This document shows, piece by piece, positions 1 through 6,583 of a stretch of 15,445 nucleotides of DNA. How positions within the stretch are numbered: the first letter of the stretch is position 1; each line of letters opens with the position of its first letter. Source of the DNA: Akkermansiaceae bacterium UBA7890 (lineage in GTDB: Bacteria; Verrucomicrobiota; Verrucomicrobiia; Verrucomicrobiales; Akkermansiaceae). Made by a program: the position numbers and the translations under genes. The stretch is taken from the NCBI GenBank assembly GCA_002501065.1, contig DLRK01000205.1, forward strand, positions 123,476 through 138,920. The letters run 5' to 3'. The notes beneath the pieces are model-generated. The model was not told the origin of the DNA. It saw nothing but the letters and a program-made list of their open reading frames with translations, and searched no databases.

Positions 1-44
1 GGGGGGGGAGGGGGGGGATGGGGGGGATGGGAGGGATGGATGGA
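1..44. repeat. G-rich low-complexity tract at window edge
   Basis: Almost pure G runs broken by A and by GGAT/GGATGGAT units on the + strand. On the coding (minus) strand this is a C/T-rich tract beginning directly after the TAA stop of the last cytochrome gene. It could form G-quadruplex on the + strand. Because it sits exactly at the window end, it may instead be a contig end or a homopolymer sequencing artefact. No gene or terminator hairpin is visible in it. Confidence 0.6.
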
Positions 45-812
45 TTATTCGGGCGCTGCAGGCTTGAGCGTTTCAAAGTCCACTATTGTGGCGGGATCAA
101 GGGCCTCACCTTCAAGCATCTTGTCGTGATTGGCGTTCAATTCCTTGACGGTGATCAGTCCTGGAGTGCGGGCCTGGTAAATCTCGATTGCACTGGCGGC
201 CTGCTCGATCGAGACAATCTCACCCACATCGTTGAACTCGTTGCGGATGAAGGTCATGACGGCGGCCAGTTCCGCCGCATTGAGTGGAGCCTGCGGCGGC
301 ATGATGCCGTTGTAGGTTTTGCCGGCCACATTGATGGGACCACTTAGACCGTTGAGAATAATCTGCGCGAGGCGTTCGGTGTTACCGGTCACCCAGTCGG
401 ACCCGGTAAGGGGCGGAAACTGATTGCCATCACCGCTGCCGGTCGACCCATGACAACCGCTGCACTTCGCATAGATGCTCTTTCCGCGCTTGGTGAGAGC
501 TTCCAGGACAGGGCCGATCGTCGGACCGGTATCTGCATCACTGGCAAATTCAGGCCGGGTATAGTCCTGGGGATGCGGATTGTAACTGAAGAGTTTTCCG
601 CCCGCTCCGAGCACGCCGCCGCCCACCAGCAGAACGATCGCGCTCGCAAGAAAAACCCAGAGCGAAATCGGCTCCATGCCGGTCTCCGCAATTCGCTTCT
701 CGCGTGCCTGGGCTGCGCTCGTTTCCAGAAGATTCGAGTGCTCTTTCACCACATTGGTGGAGTCCTCAAGGTCAGGTCGCCTGGGATCAACTGGTTGCCT
801 GGAATCAGCCAT
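45..812 (-). CDS. Membrane-anchored monoheme cytochrome c (CcoP-like position)
   Basis: A 255-residue protein with a long hydrophilic N-terminus (1-48), one membrane helix (about 50-71) and a C-terminal class I cytochrome c domain. The heme motif is CSGCH (C117-H121), and the likely axial methionine is M171 in a GIMPP motif. A hydrophilic tail of about 55 residues follows. It occupies the place of ccoP after a CcoN/CcoO-like pair, but true CcoP is diheme and this has one heme. It is clearly related to the cytochrome c at 3199-3987: both share GS(D/E)WVTG after the heme, a (V/A)xGK(T/E)Y stretch before the methionine, and (T)(F/Y)IRN(E/S)F afterwards. I keep the first ATG: the acidic N-terminal region followed by an EPISLW-type helix entry looks like the family pattern as I recall it. 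The ribosome-binding site there is weak. An internal ATG at 677 has a GGAG about 7 bases upstream but would remove the whole N-terminal region. It begins 25 bp after the CcoO-like gene. Likely role (inference): carries electrons between ACIII/CcoO-like subunits and a partner on the periplasmic side. Confidence 0.85.
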   Translation of the reverse strand: MADSRQPVDPRRPDLEDSTNVVKEHSNLLETSAAQAREKRIAETGMEPISLWVFLASAIVLLVGGGVLGAGGKLFSYNPHPQDYTRPEFASDADTGPTIGPVLEALTKRGKSIYAKCSGCHGSTGSGDGNQFPPLTGSDWVTGNTERLAQIILNGLSGPINVAGKTYNGIMPPQAPLNAAELAAVMTFIRNEFNDVGEIVSIEQAASAIEIYQARTPGLITVKELNANHDKMLEGEALDPATIVDFETLKPAAPE

Positions 813-837
813 CGTTCTATTCGTCGGGTGCTTGTGG

Positions 838-1569
838 TTACTCGGCCTTCTTCTTGTTGCGGCTGTAATTGATGGAATAGGGCACCGCGTCGTCCTTTCT
901 GAGAGACAGCAGATAGCTCACGAGAGTCTTGGCCCTTGCCGTGGGCAGGACTTCCACCCCGTCCTTGTTCAACCCGGGAACCGCCTCGGGACTGCCCTGG
1001 CCGTAGACCCTGCGCTCCTTGAAAAAGTGAGGCTGCGGGGGACACCCGGATCGGTTATTCAACGTCCTCGTCTTGAGCGCGGAATTGTAGAGGTGAAGGT
1101 AAAGCCAGTTCTCGGGGGATTCCGCCTTGGTCAGCGGGTTGTCCAGATACTTCTGGATCCGCCCCGCCACGTTGCTGAGGTCAGGGCCCACACGCATGAG
1201 CCCGATGTGGGCGAAGGGCTCGTTCACGTAATCGTAGGGCGTGGTCTCACGAGCGGTATTGATGCTCACCCCATTCTCGTCCTTGATCTGAAAACCGGCC
1301 CAGTCAGGACGTCCAAGTTCCGAGCCCGCGTATCCTGCCCGGATGAGCTGAGTATGACAGACGTAGCATCCGTTGGCTCCGTAGACGGCGGATCCCGTTG
1401 CAATCTGCCCTGAGCGGCGGGGGACGTAAACCTCGTCCTTGCCGTCATTCTTCTTTTCAAAATGAACCGGTTCCAGATTCCGCATCTTCCCGAAAGGAAC
1501 CACGATGATGAGGAGCCACGGGATTCCGAAGCTCAACGCCAGGGCGGACATGAATGCTTTGAATGTCAT
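838..1569 (-). CDS. CcoO-like membrane-anchored cytochrome c with lost Met ligand
   Basis: A 243-residue homologue of cbb3 oxidase subunit II (CcoO). It has one N-terminal helix (about 8-27), then the CcoO signature CYVCHTQLIR with heme c bound at C68-C71-H72, and the RVGPDL motif near 126-131. HLYN at 159-162 marks the usual run-up to the axial ligand. In typical CcoO this is followed by an S-x-MP-type motif carrying the sixth heme ligand. Here the corresponding stretch (about 172-183) reads NRSGCPPQPHFF, with Cys176 where methionine is expected. The only methionines in the protein are at 1, 7, 29 and 125, so normal His/Met ligation seems impossible. Nearby alternatives are C176 and H181. 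An in-frame TAA 21 bp upstream makes the ATG at 1569 the earliest usable start; no clear ribosome-binding site is seen. It follows the CcoN-like gene by 63 bp, the widest junction in the operon. I leave the symbol empty because function as a normal CcoO is doubtful, although the family assignment is strong. Confidence 0.9.
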   Translation of the reverse strand: MTFKAFMSALALSFGIPWLLIIVVPFGKMRNLEPVHFEKKNDGKDEVYVPRRSGQIATGSAVYGANGCYVCHTQLIRAGYAGSELGRPDWAGFQIKDENGVSINTARETTPYDYVNEPFAHIGLMRVGPDLSNVAGRIQKYLDNPLTKAESPENWLYLHLYNSALKTRTLNNRSGCPPQPHFFKERRVYGQGSPEAVPGLNKDGVEVLPTARAKTLVSYLLSLRKDDAVPYSINYSRNKKKAE

Positions 1570-1632
1570 GTAAGGAACTGGGAGGGTTTATCGATGCGGA
1601 GTTTTGACGTGCGCATCCGGCATGAGTGTCTG

Positions 1633-3180
1633 CTAGCGGCGTGGGAGGGAATCAAAATCGGACAGCGGAAGAAGTTGTGCAAGACAGGCTTCCCCTGTCT
1701 GTGCCTCGTCGAGATCACCCTCTGGTCCATGGGGAGATTCCCCGTGATGAGCGTTCCCCAGAAGAGTCGGGTGCTGGCTGCGGCGGCCGAGGCGAGCCCA
1801 CATGAGAAGGAGATGAAGGAGGAAGAAAAGGCTGCCGAAAATGATGAAGAACCACGCCACCGTGGTTCCCACGTTGTAGGCGTAATTCCGGGTGGCGGCG
1901 TCATGCCAGGAGCTGTTGTAGGCTTCCTGAGCCGCCCCCTGGAAAATTCCGCCCATGATAGAGCAGACCACCACCGTGCCGATCCCATAGACGGTGAGCC
2001 AGAAATGCCATCTGATGAAGCGTCGTGAGAGCCATTCGCGACGGGTGATCCGCGGCACAATGAAGTAGATGCCGCCAAAGGCACACATGCTGAAGAACCC
2101 GTATACTGCAAGAATCTCAAAGCCGTAGCTGGCAAGGGAGAACTGGGTCATCTTGAGACCAGTTGGCGTGTTGAGGCCCATGCCCACCAATCCGAGCACC
2201 ACAAAGGCCACGATCCCGGCGATGGTAAAGCGCAGGGAGGGACTGGCACCCACCTCCGATTTATGTCCACGCAGGGTCATGAGGATATTGACGCCGACCG
2301 CTATTCCCGGGATCAGGATGAGGCTGGTGGCGGTGGCTCCGAGATAAGGCATGAACTGCGGGAGAGGACCGCCTGCCAGCTTCTGCATGCCGGCCCAGGG
2401 ACCGATCACCGCCAGCGCCCAGAATCCGAAGAGAGCAAGTGAATAGCTGTAAATTGGACGGCCCGTGATCTTGGGGGTGAGATAATACGCCGTGCCAAGA
2501 GCCACCGGGGCAAAGAAGAGCAGGATGAGGGCATACCTGAACCACGCGTTGATTCCTGCCGCCATCACGGGATGCCCGTCAAATACGAAAACGAAGAGGT
2601 GCCCGGTGAGATATATCCACGGAAACCAGAAAACAGCGGCCAGGAGATACCACTGCCCCACATACGTCCTGCCGCCGTAACTGCAGCGAACCTGAATGAA
2701 GGACCACACCGTGATGAACAGATAGCTCAGGAGAAGGACCGGCCAGATCGCAGCCGGAAATTCCATCCATGGCTTGCCCGATCCATAACCCCCAAGAATG
2801 GCCAGCATGCCGACCAGGATACCAAAGTTCCACAAGTGCGCGGCGGTAAGGATAATCCCGGCAGAATTGCACTCGCTACGTGAAAGTCGTGCCAGCAGCC
2901 AGATGATGAGGCCGAAGGCAGCCTGGCATCCCCACCCGTAAACCAGGACATTCACGTGGGCCGGGTAGACCCGTCCGTAATTGAGAAACTCGATGCCGGC
3001 GAGAAAGCTCGAGTCGTGCGACTTGTATGATGCAATAAACCCGAGGATGAGCGCCACCGCCAGCCACCCCGCTCCGCTGACAAACAAGAACATCACGGGA
3101 TGTCGCAACGAACGGTCGATCCTCGTCCGCAACTCCAGATCCTCCTGGATCTTCATCTCGCTGTCACTATCGGAAGCCAT
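1633..3180 (-). CDS. CcoN-like heme-copper oxidase subunit I homologue lacking active-site ligands
   Basis: A 515-residue, roughly 12-helix integral membrane protein homologous to CcoN, the catalytic subunit of cbb3 oxidases. Family landmarks present include NYGRVYPAHVN in helix 2 with H75 (low-spin heme b ligand position), GKPWMEFP near 135-142, YVGQWY near 173-178, RPIYSY (241-246) leading to FGFWAL and PWAG (261-264), and IVPRITRREW with RWHFWL (374-395). Aligned by hand to remembered cbb3 sequences, the catalytic residues are gone. The CuB histidine of YGHNA is Y216 in FRYAL. The WAGPHH histidines are Q266-K267 in WAGMQK. The cross-linked tyrosine six residues before HH is G260. The GHVH pair binding hemes b3 and b is F354 and I356 in GFEI. 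The C-terminal tail (from about 466) is hydrophilic with four histidines. A normal O2- or NO-reducing centre therefore cannot form. A single low-spin heme would need a new second ligand. Pipelines would probably call this cbb3 oxidase subunit I. The start ATG at 3180 gives the expected N-terminus; no strong ribosome-binding site is seen. It begins 18 bp after the preceding cytochrome c gene. Confidence 0.92.
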   Translation of the reverse strand: MASDSDSEMKIQEDLELRTRIDRSLRHPVMFLFVSGAGWLAVALILGFIASYKSHDSSFLAGIEFLNYGRVYPAHVNVLVYGWGCQAAFGLIIWLLARLSRSECNSAGIILTAAHLWNFGILVGMLAILGGYGSGKPWMEFPAAIWPVLLLSYLFITVWSFIQVRCSYGGRTYVGQWYLLAAVFWFPWIYLTGHLFVFVFDGHPVMAAGINAWFRYALILLFFAPVALGTAYYLTPKITGRPIYSYSLALFGFWALAVIGPWAGMQKLAGGPLPQFMPYLGATATSLILIPGIAVGVNILMTLRGHKSEVGASPSLRFTIAGIVAFVVLGLVGMGLNTPTGLKMTQFSLASYGFEILAVYGFFSMCAFGGIYFIVPRITRREWLSRRFIRWHFWLTVYGIGTVVVCSIMGGIFQGAAQEAYNSSWHDAATRNYAYNVGTTVAWFFIIFGSLFFLLHLLLMWARLGRRSQHPTLLGNAHHGESPHGPEGDLDEAQTGEACLAQLLPLSDFDSLPRR

Positions 3181-3198
3181 TGAGAAAGGTTCGTTAAT

Positions 3199-3987
3199 CT
3201 AGTTGGGTGTCGGCCCCGTGCTGGCCGTTGGAGCAATGAGGTCGGCGGGACTCAGCATCGGTTTTCCCAGTTCCCCCCGCATCGCTTCGACCTGCTCGGC
3301 GCTCACCGGAGAGGCCTTGTTCCCGAAGCTGTTTCGAATGTAGGTGAGAACCGCGGCTATCGAATCGTTGTCCAGCGGAAGAGGAGCCATGGGAGCGACT
3401 GGAGTATACTCCTTGCCATTGACCTCCATTGTCCCGTTCAAACCACGAAACTGGATCGCAATGAGGTTTGCGACTGAACCCGTCACCCACTCGGATCCCA
3501 CCAGCGGGGGGCCCGTCTTGTTGATATGATACATCCCCTCCCCCTCGGGACCGTGGCAGGCCGAACACATGATAAATACTACTTTTCCCTTTTCCATCAC
3601 CTGGGGATCTACCGGGGCGTCGGCGGGCACCTCCGGAAAGCCAACCGGAACCGTCACTCCCAATCCCCCCGAAGCCTTCGCTTTCTGAGTGGTCGATCCC
3701 GGCAGAACAAATTCGGGTTTTTCAACTGAAGCGGGAGCCGTTTCCAGAAACCGTGCCCCCACCTTGTCAAAGCTTCTCCTTACCGTCTTGCCCACGCCGG
3801 CGTGGGCCTTGTCGGCCTTCCGCTTGATCTTGACCCGCCGTTTTTCGTCAACCTCGTCGAATCTGTTTACCCCCGACTTGTTGAATCCGACACCCAATAC
3901 CAGACCAGCCAGTCCGAAGGCCACGAAGAGGATGCATCCCAACCAGAAAGTCGAGAACCGCTTGAGAGGATTGTTCGCCGAAGCCAT
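3199..3987 (-). CDS. Membrane-anchored monoheme cytochrome c coupled to actF
   Basis: A 262-residue cytochrome c with a short N-terminus, one membrane helix (about 13-35), a strongly basic linker (12 Lys/Arg among residues 49-75) and a Pro/Ala-rich spacer. The class I heme domain has CSACH at C141-H145. The likely axial methionine is M200 in APMAPLP, slightly different from the MPP arrangement of its relative at 45-812. A tail of about 40 residues follows. The two cytochromes share GS(E/D)WVTG, the GK-Y stretch before the methionine, and (T)YIRNSF-type residues after it, so they look like paralogues. Its ATG overlaps the actF stop by one base (TGATG), which implies translational coupling and argues that it belongs functionally with ACIII. 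It precedes the CcoN-like gene by 18 bp. Likely role (inference): periplasmic electron acceptor for ACIII feeding the CcoN/CcoO-like subunits or a separate oxidase. Confidence 0.88.
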   Translation of the reverse strand: MASANNPLKRFSTFWLGCILFVAFGLAGLVLGVGFNKSGVNRFDEVDEKRRVKIKRKADKAHAGVGKTVRRSFDKVGARFLETAPASVEKPEFVLPGSTTQKAKASGGLGVTVPVGFPEVPADAPVDPQVMEKGKVVFIMCSACHGPEGEGMYHINKTGPPLVGSEWVTGSVANLIAIQFRGLNGTMEVNGKEYTPVAPMAPLPLDNDSIAAVLTYIRNSFGNKASPVSAEQVEAMRGELGKPMLSPADLIAPTASTGPTPN

Positions 3988-5324
3988 CAGTTATGCACGT
4001 TAGCCGATTCAAGAATGCGCGGATCCCGGTGCGGGTAAAGCGCCGCCGAACCAAGATTACGCAGGAGGACGAAGAGGAAGAAGCAGCCGATTGTCACAAA
4101 GGCGATGACATCCCCGATGACGGAGCCTTTGAGCCAGAGCGTCCAAGCCTCGGGATTCTCCGGATGCAGGATCCTGGTCACGGAGGGACCGCGCTCGGGC
4201 ATGATCATGTGGTAGACATCGATCATATGCATGAAAAGAAGGTAACCCGCCACCGCGATCATGTAGCTGTTCCTGCGCTTGAGATCCTGACGGATGAGGA
4301 GGAGGAAGGGGGCCGCGAAATGCCCGAAAACCAGGATGATACTGACACAGTTCCAGCCCCCGGTATTACGCAGAACGAAGTAACGGGTCTCCTCCGTAAT
4401 GTTGGCATACCAGTAGAGGAAATACTGGTCGAAGGAGATGTAGGCCCAGAAAACGGTGAAGGCAAACGCCAGTTTGCCCATCAGGTGGTCGTGCTCGGGA
4501 CCAACCACGTTCTTCAGGTAACCCATCCGGCGGAGGACAATCGTAACCAGGATAATGACCGCCATCCCATTGAGGGCGCTGCCGGAGAAGACGTAGACAC
4601 CCCACATGGTGGAAAACCACTTGTAGTCGAGCCCCTTGACCAGATCAATGGACAGGAAAGTGAGCACCACCGCAAAGACCGGCACACCCCAGCAGGAATG
4701 AAAGCGCGCCCGCAGGAGGCGGCGCGTTCCTGGTTCGGGATCATCATCCTGATCAACCGAGAGCCTGCGCAGGAAATGGATGACAAACCCGAGGACGGCA
4801 AAATAGGCGATGATCCGGAAGGACCAGAAGCTGATGTTGAGATACCAGTACTTGCCGTGGAGGAGATGATCGGCGGTTTCTCCATGGTGCAGGCCCTCCC
4901 TGGCAGAACCGACGACTTCCTTGGCCATTCGGTGCTTCTCCATCCACTCGTAGAGAAACTCCTGAACCCCCGGCAACAGGAGGATCGGCAGAACCGGAAT
5001 CAACATCCAGGGGAAGACATAGCCCACATTTTCCATCACGCGCCGCACCGAGATCCCCCACCCCGAGTTGCTCACATTGTGAAGGAGGGTCCAGAAGCAC
5101 CCCCCCAGAGCCAGGGTGGTGAAGAAGAAAAAGCCGTAGAGCCACGAAAAGCTGTAGGATCCCTGCACCCCACGGCCGAAGACACCGAGAAGGGCCGGCA
5201 CGCTCACCACAGCCCCGGCAATCGCCACTATCAGGCAGATCCCTCTGATGCGGCTCACCTTATCGATTGCCAGCTTTTCGCCGTCGACGGGGATATCTGC
5301 CGATGTGACTAAATGATGTGCCAT
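3987..5324 (-). CDS. actF: Alternative Complex III subunit ActF (NrfD-like quinol oxidoreductase membrane subunit)
   Basis: A 445-residue polytopic membrane protein (about 10 helices) of the NrfD/PsrC superfamily, paired with ActC in the ACIII core. Visible landmarks are a first helix after KVSRIRG (about 22-48), an aromatic-rich second helix around 60-85, NSGWGISVRRVMENVG near 86-101, a loop with HHGETADHLLHGKYWYL, a helix pair around the motif FSIDLVKGLDYKWFSTMWGVY-like region (about 227-247), and MHMIDVYHMIMPE near 376-388. The charged cytoplasmic segment DQDDDPEPGTRR lies near 190-201. Length and order (directly after ActE) fit ActF well. The start at 5324 lies 8 bp after the actE stop. 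Its TGA shares a base with the ATG of the next cytochrome c gene. In known ACIII, ActF is a membrane subunit beside ActC and has been discussed as part of possible proton translocation; nothing here departs from the family. Confidence 0.95.
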   Translation of the reverse strand: MAHHLVTSADIPVDGEKLAIDKVSRIRGICLIVAIAGAVVSVPALLGVFGRGVQGSYSFSWLYGFFFFTTLALGGCFWTLLHNVSNSGWGISVRRVMENVGYVFPWMLIPVLPILLLPGVQEFLYEWMEKHRMAKEVVGSAREGLHHGETADHLLHGKYWYLNISFWSFRIIAYFAVLGFVIHFLRRLSVDQDDDPEPGTRRLLRARFHSCWGVPVFAVVLTFLSIDLVKGLDYKWFSTMWGVYVFSGSALNGMAVIILVTIVLRRMGYLKNVVGPEHDHLMGKLAFAFTVFWAYISFDQYFLYWYANITEETRYFVLRNTGGWNCVSIILVFGHFAAPFLLLIRQDLKRRNSYMIAVAGYLLFMHMIDVYHMIMPERGPSVTRILHPENPEAWTLWLKGSVIGDVIAFVTIGCFFLFVLLRNLGSAALYPHRDPRILESANVHN

Positions 5325-5332
5325 GCCGGAAA

Positions 5333-6016
5333 TCAGTTAATGGAGCCTCCTGCCGGGTTATCGTTCTCCAAAGGCACAGGAGCCGGTGCCTTCCTGGAGT
5401 CCTGAAGCGCACGCACGTAGGCGACGATGGCCCAGCGGTCACGGACCGGAATACTGGCACCATAACCGCCCATCAGTCCCTGCCCGTAGGTGATCACGTG
5501 ATAGAGCTTGCCATCCGGGTACTGATCACTGCCAAAGCGGACCTCATGCAGGTTGGCAATCTTGGCTGCCATGTAGTCGCTGATCGTCCCGGTCCCGTCC
5601 CCGGACTCACCGTGACAGATTGCACAAAAAATCGAAAAGCGATCCTGGCCCCGACGAAGGAGAGCCTGCATTTCGGAGGTCGCGTCTTCCCCGATGAGAC
5701 CCAGGTTCTCAAGAGGAAGGCCGTTGGCAAAATAATCATTGATGGCCCCGGTGTAGTAGTGCCCGCTACGTCCCTCCCCGAACTCGACCGGAAAGACCCC
5801 GTCGTCGCTCGCATGCGGCACCGTGCCGGCAACCGGAAGACGTGCGCCCAGACCATCATGGAAAAAATCACTGGGCCTCTGTGACTGCACGAAATCCATG
5901 CGGTCCATGTCCGGGAAGATCTCGATGGGAGTCTTGATCGTCTTACCCCCCCGGAAGCCGAACACCCCGATGGTGAAGGCAACCAGTCCGGTAAAGGCGA
6001 GGAAAAAGTACTTCAT
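5333..6016 (-). CDS. actE: Alternative Complex III subunit ActE (monoheme cytochrome c)
   Basis: A 227-residue cytochrome c subunit of ACIII. The N-terminal hydrophobic helix (about 3-21) acts as anchor or uncleaved signal. The mature region starts with the ActE-type stretch IEIFPDMDRM (31-40) and SQRPSDFF. The single heme motif CAICH lies at C131-H135, with the probable axial Met182 in GLMGGYGASI, followed by RWAIVAYVRALQ typical of the last cytochrome c helix. The first cysteine is C131, so there is no lipobox and no lipid anchor in this version. It sits 9 bp after actD and 8 bp before actF. In ACIII, ActE together with ActA forms the cytochrome part that passes electrons from the ActB iron-sulfur clusters to an outside cytochrome or oxidase. 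Confidence 0.94.
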   Translation of the reverse strand: MKYFFLAFTGLVAFTIGVFGFRGGKTIKTPIEIFPDMDRMDFVQSQRPSDFFHDGLGARLPVAGTVPHASDDGVFPVEFGEGRSGHYYTGAINDYFANGLPLENLGLIGEDATSEMQALLRRGQDRFSIFCAICHGESGDGTGTISDYMAAKIANLHEVRFGSDQYPDGKLYHVITYGQGLMGGYGASIPVRDRWAIVAYVRALQDSRKAPAPVPLENDNPAGGSIN

Positions 6017-6025
6017 GATGTCAGC

Positions 6026-6583
6026 TTACTTCTCGTCGTCTTCGACCAGTTCGATGTTGTCGCCCCCGATCTCGTCGAGGAACCCCTTCGTCCCCTCCGC
6101 CGAGAACTTGGGATCCCGCGCCTCGATGGCGATATAAAAACCGTCGTCCGTCACCCGGTGGATCTGTCGGCTCGCGAAGAGCGGATGGTTCCAGCGTGGA
6201 AGTTGGCTGAGGCCCAGAAATCCAAAAAGTGCGGTGAAGCCGGAGAAGAGCACCGTCAACTCGAACATGACCGGGAAGAAGGCCGGCACCGTAAAGATGT
6301 TGGCCGGTTTGCCCTGTACCGTCGTGGGATAGATTCCCACCTGCGTGACATAGGCGAGCAGGAAGGCGGTGATCAATCCGGTGAGTCCTCCGAAGAAGAC
6401 AAAGTAGGGAAGGATCGAACGCTTCAGTCCCATGGCGTCATCAAGCCCGTGCACCGGGTAGGGAGTGTAGCAGTCCCACTTCCTGAAGCCGGCATCGCGC
6501 ACCCTCTGGGCCGCCTTATAGAGAGCGGAGGCGCTTTCAAACTCGGCCAGGTAGCCGTAGACGCGTTTGACGGAGGTGCTCAT
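6026..6583 (-). CDS. actD: Alternative Complex III subunit ActD (DUF3341 membrane protein)
   Basis: A 185-residue DUF3341 protein. A soluble N-terminal domain (1-55) carries YGYLAEFESASALYKAA and the family motif YTPYPVHGLDDAMGLKRS (about 39-56). Two membrane helices follow (about 57-80 and 100-126), with VFPA-like FTVPAFFPVMFELTVL between and in the second. A C-terminal soluble segment has LPRWNHPLF (128-136) and an acidic end. Its start codon overlaps the actC stop by one base (TGATG), indicating translational coupling, and an AAGGAA lies about 13 bases upstream. ActD is a structural ACIII subunit without cofactors. Confidence 0.95.
   Translation of the reverse strand: MSTSVKRVYGYLAEFESASALYKAAQRVRDAGFRKWDCYTPYPVHGLDDAMGLKRSILPYFVFFGGLTGLITAFLLAYVTQVGIYPTTVQGKPANIFTVPAFFPVMFELTVLFSGFTALFGFLGLSQLPRWNHPLFASRQIHRVTDDGFYIAIEARDPKFSAEGTKGFLDEIGGDNIELVEDDEK

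Noticed and set aside
1633..3180. Nitric oxide reductase (NorB) instead of CcoN-like
   Set aside because: NorB also needs the conserved histidines that are absent here, and the landmarks resemble CcoN more closely.
3993..5312. 439-codon open frame on the plus strand
   Set aside because: It lies wholly antisense to actF, is highly charged with repeated His/Glu/Asp, and has no recognisable domain; it is a shadow of a well-identified membrane protein gene.
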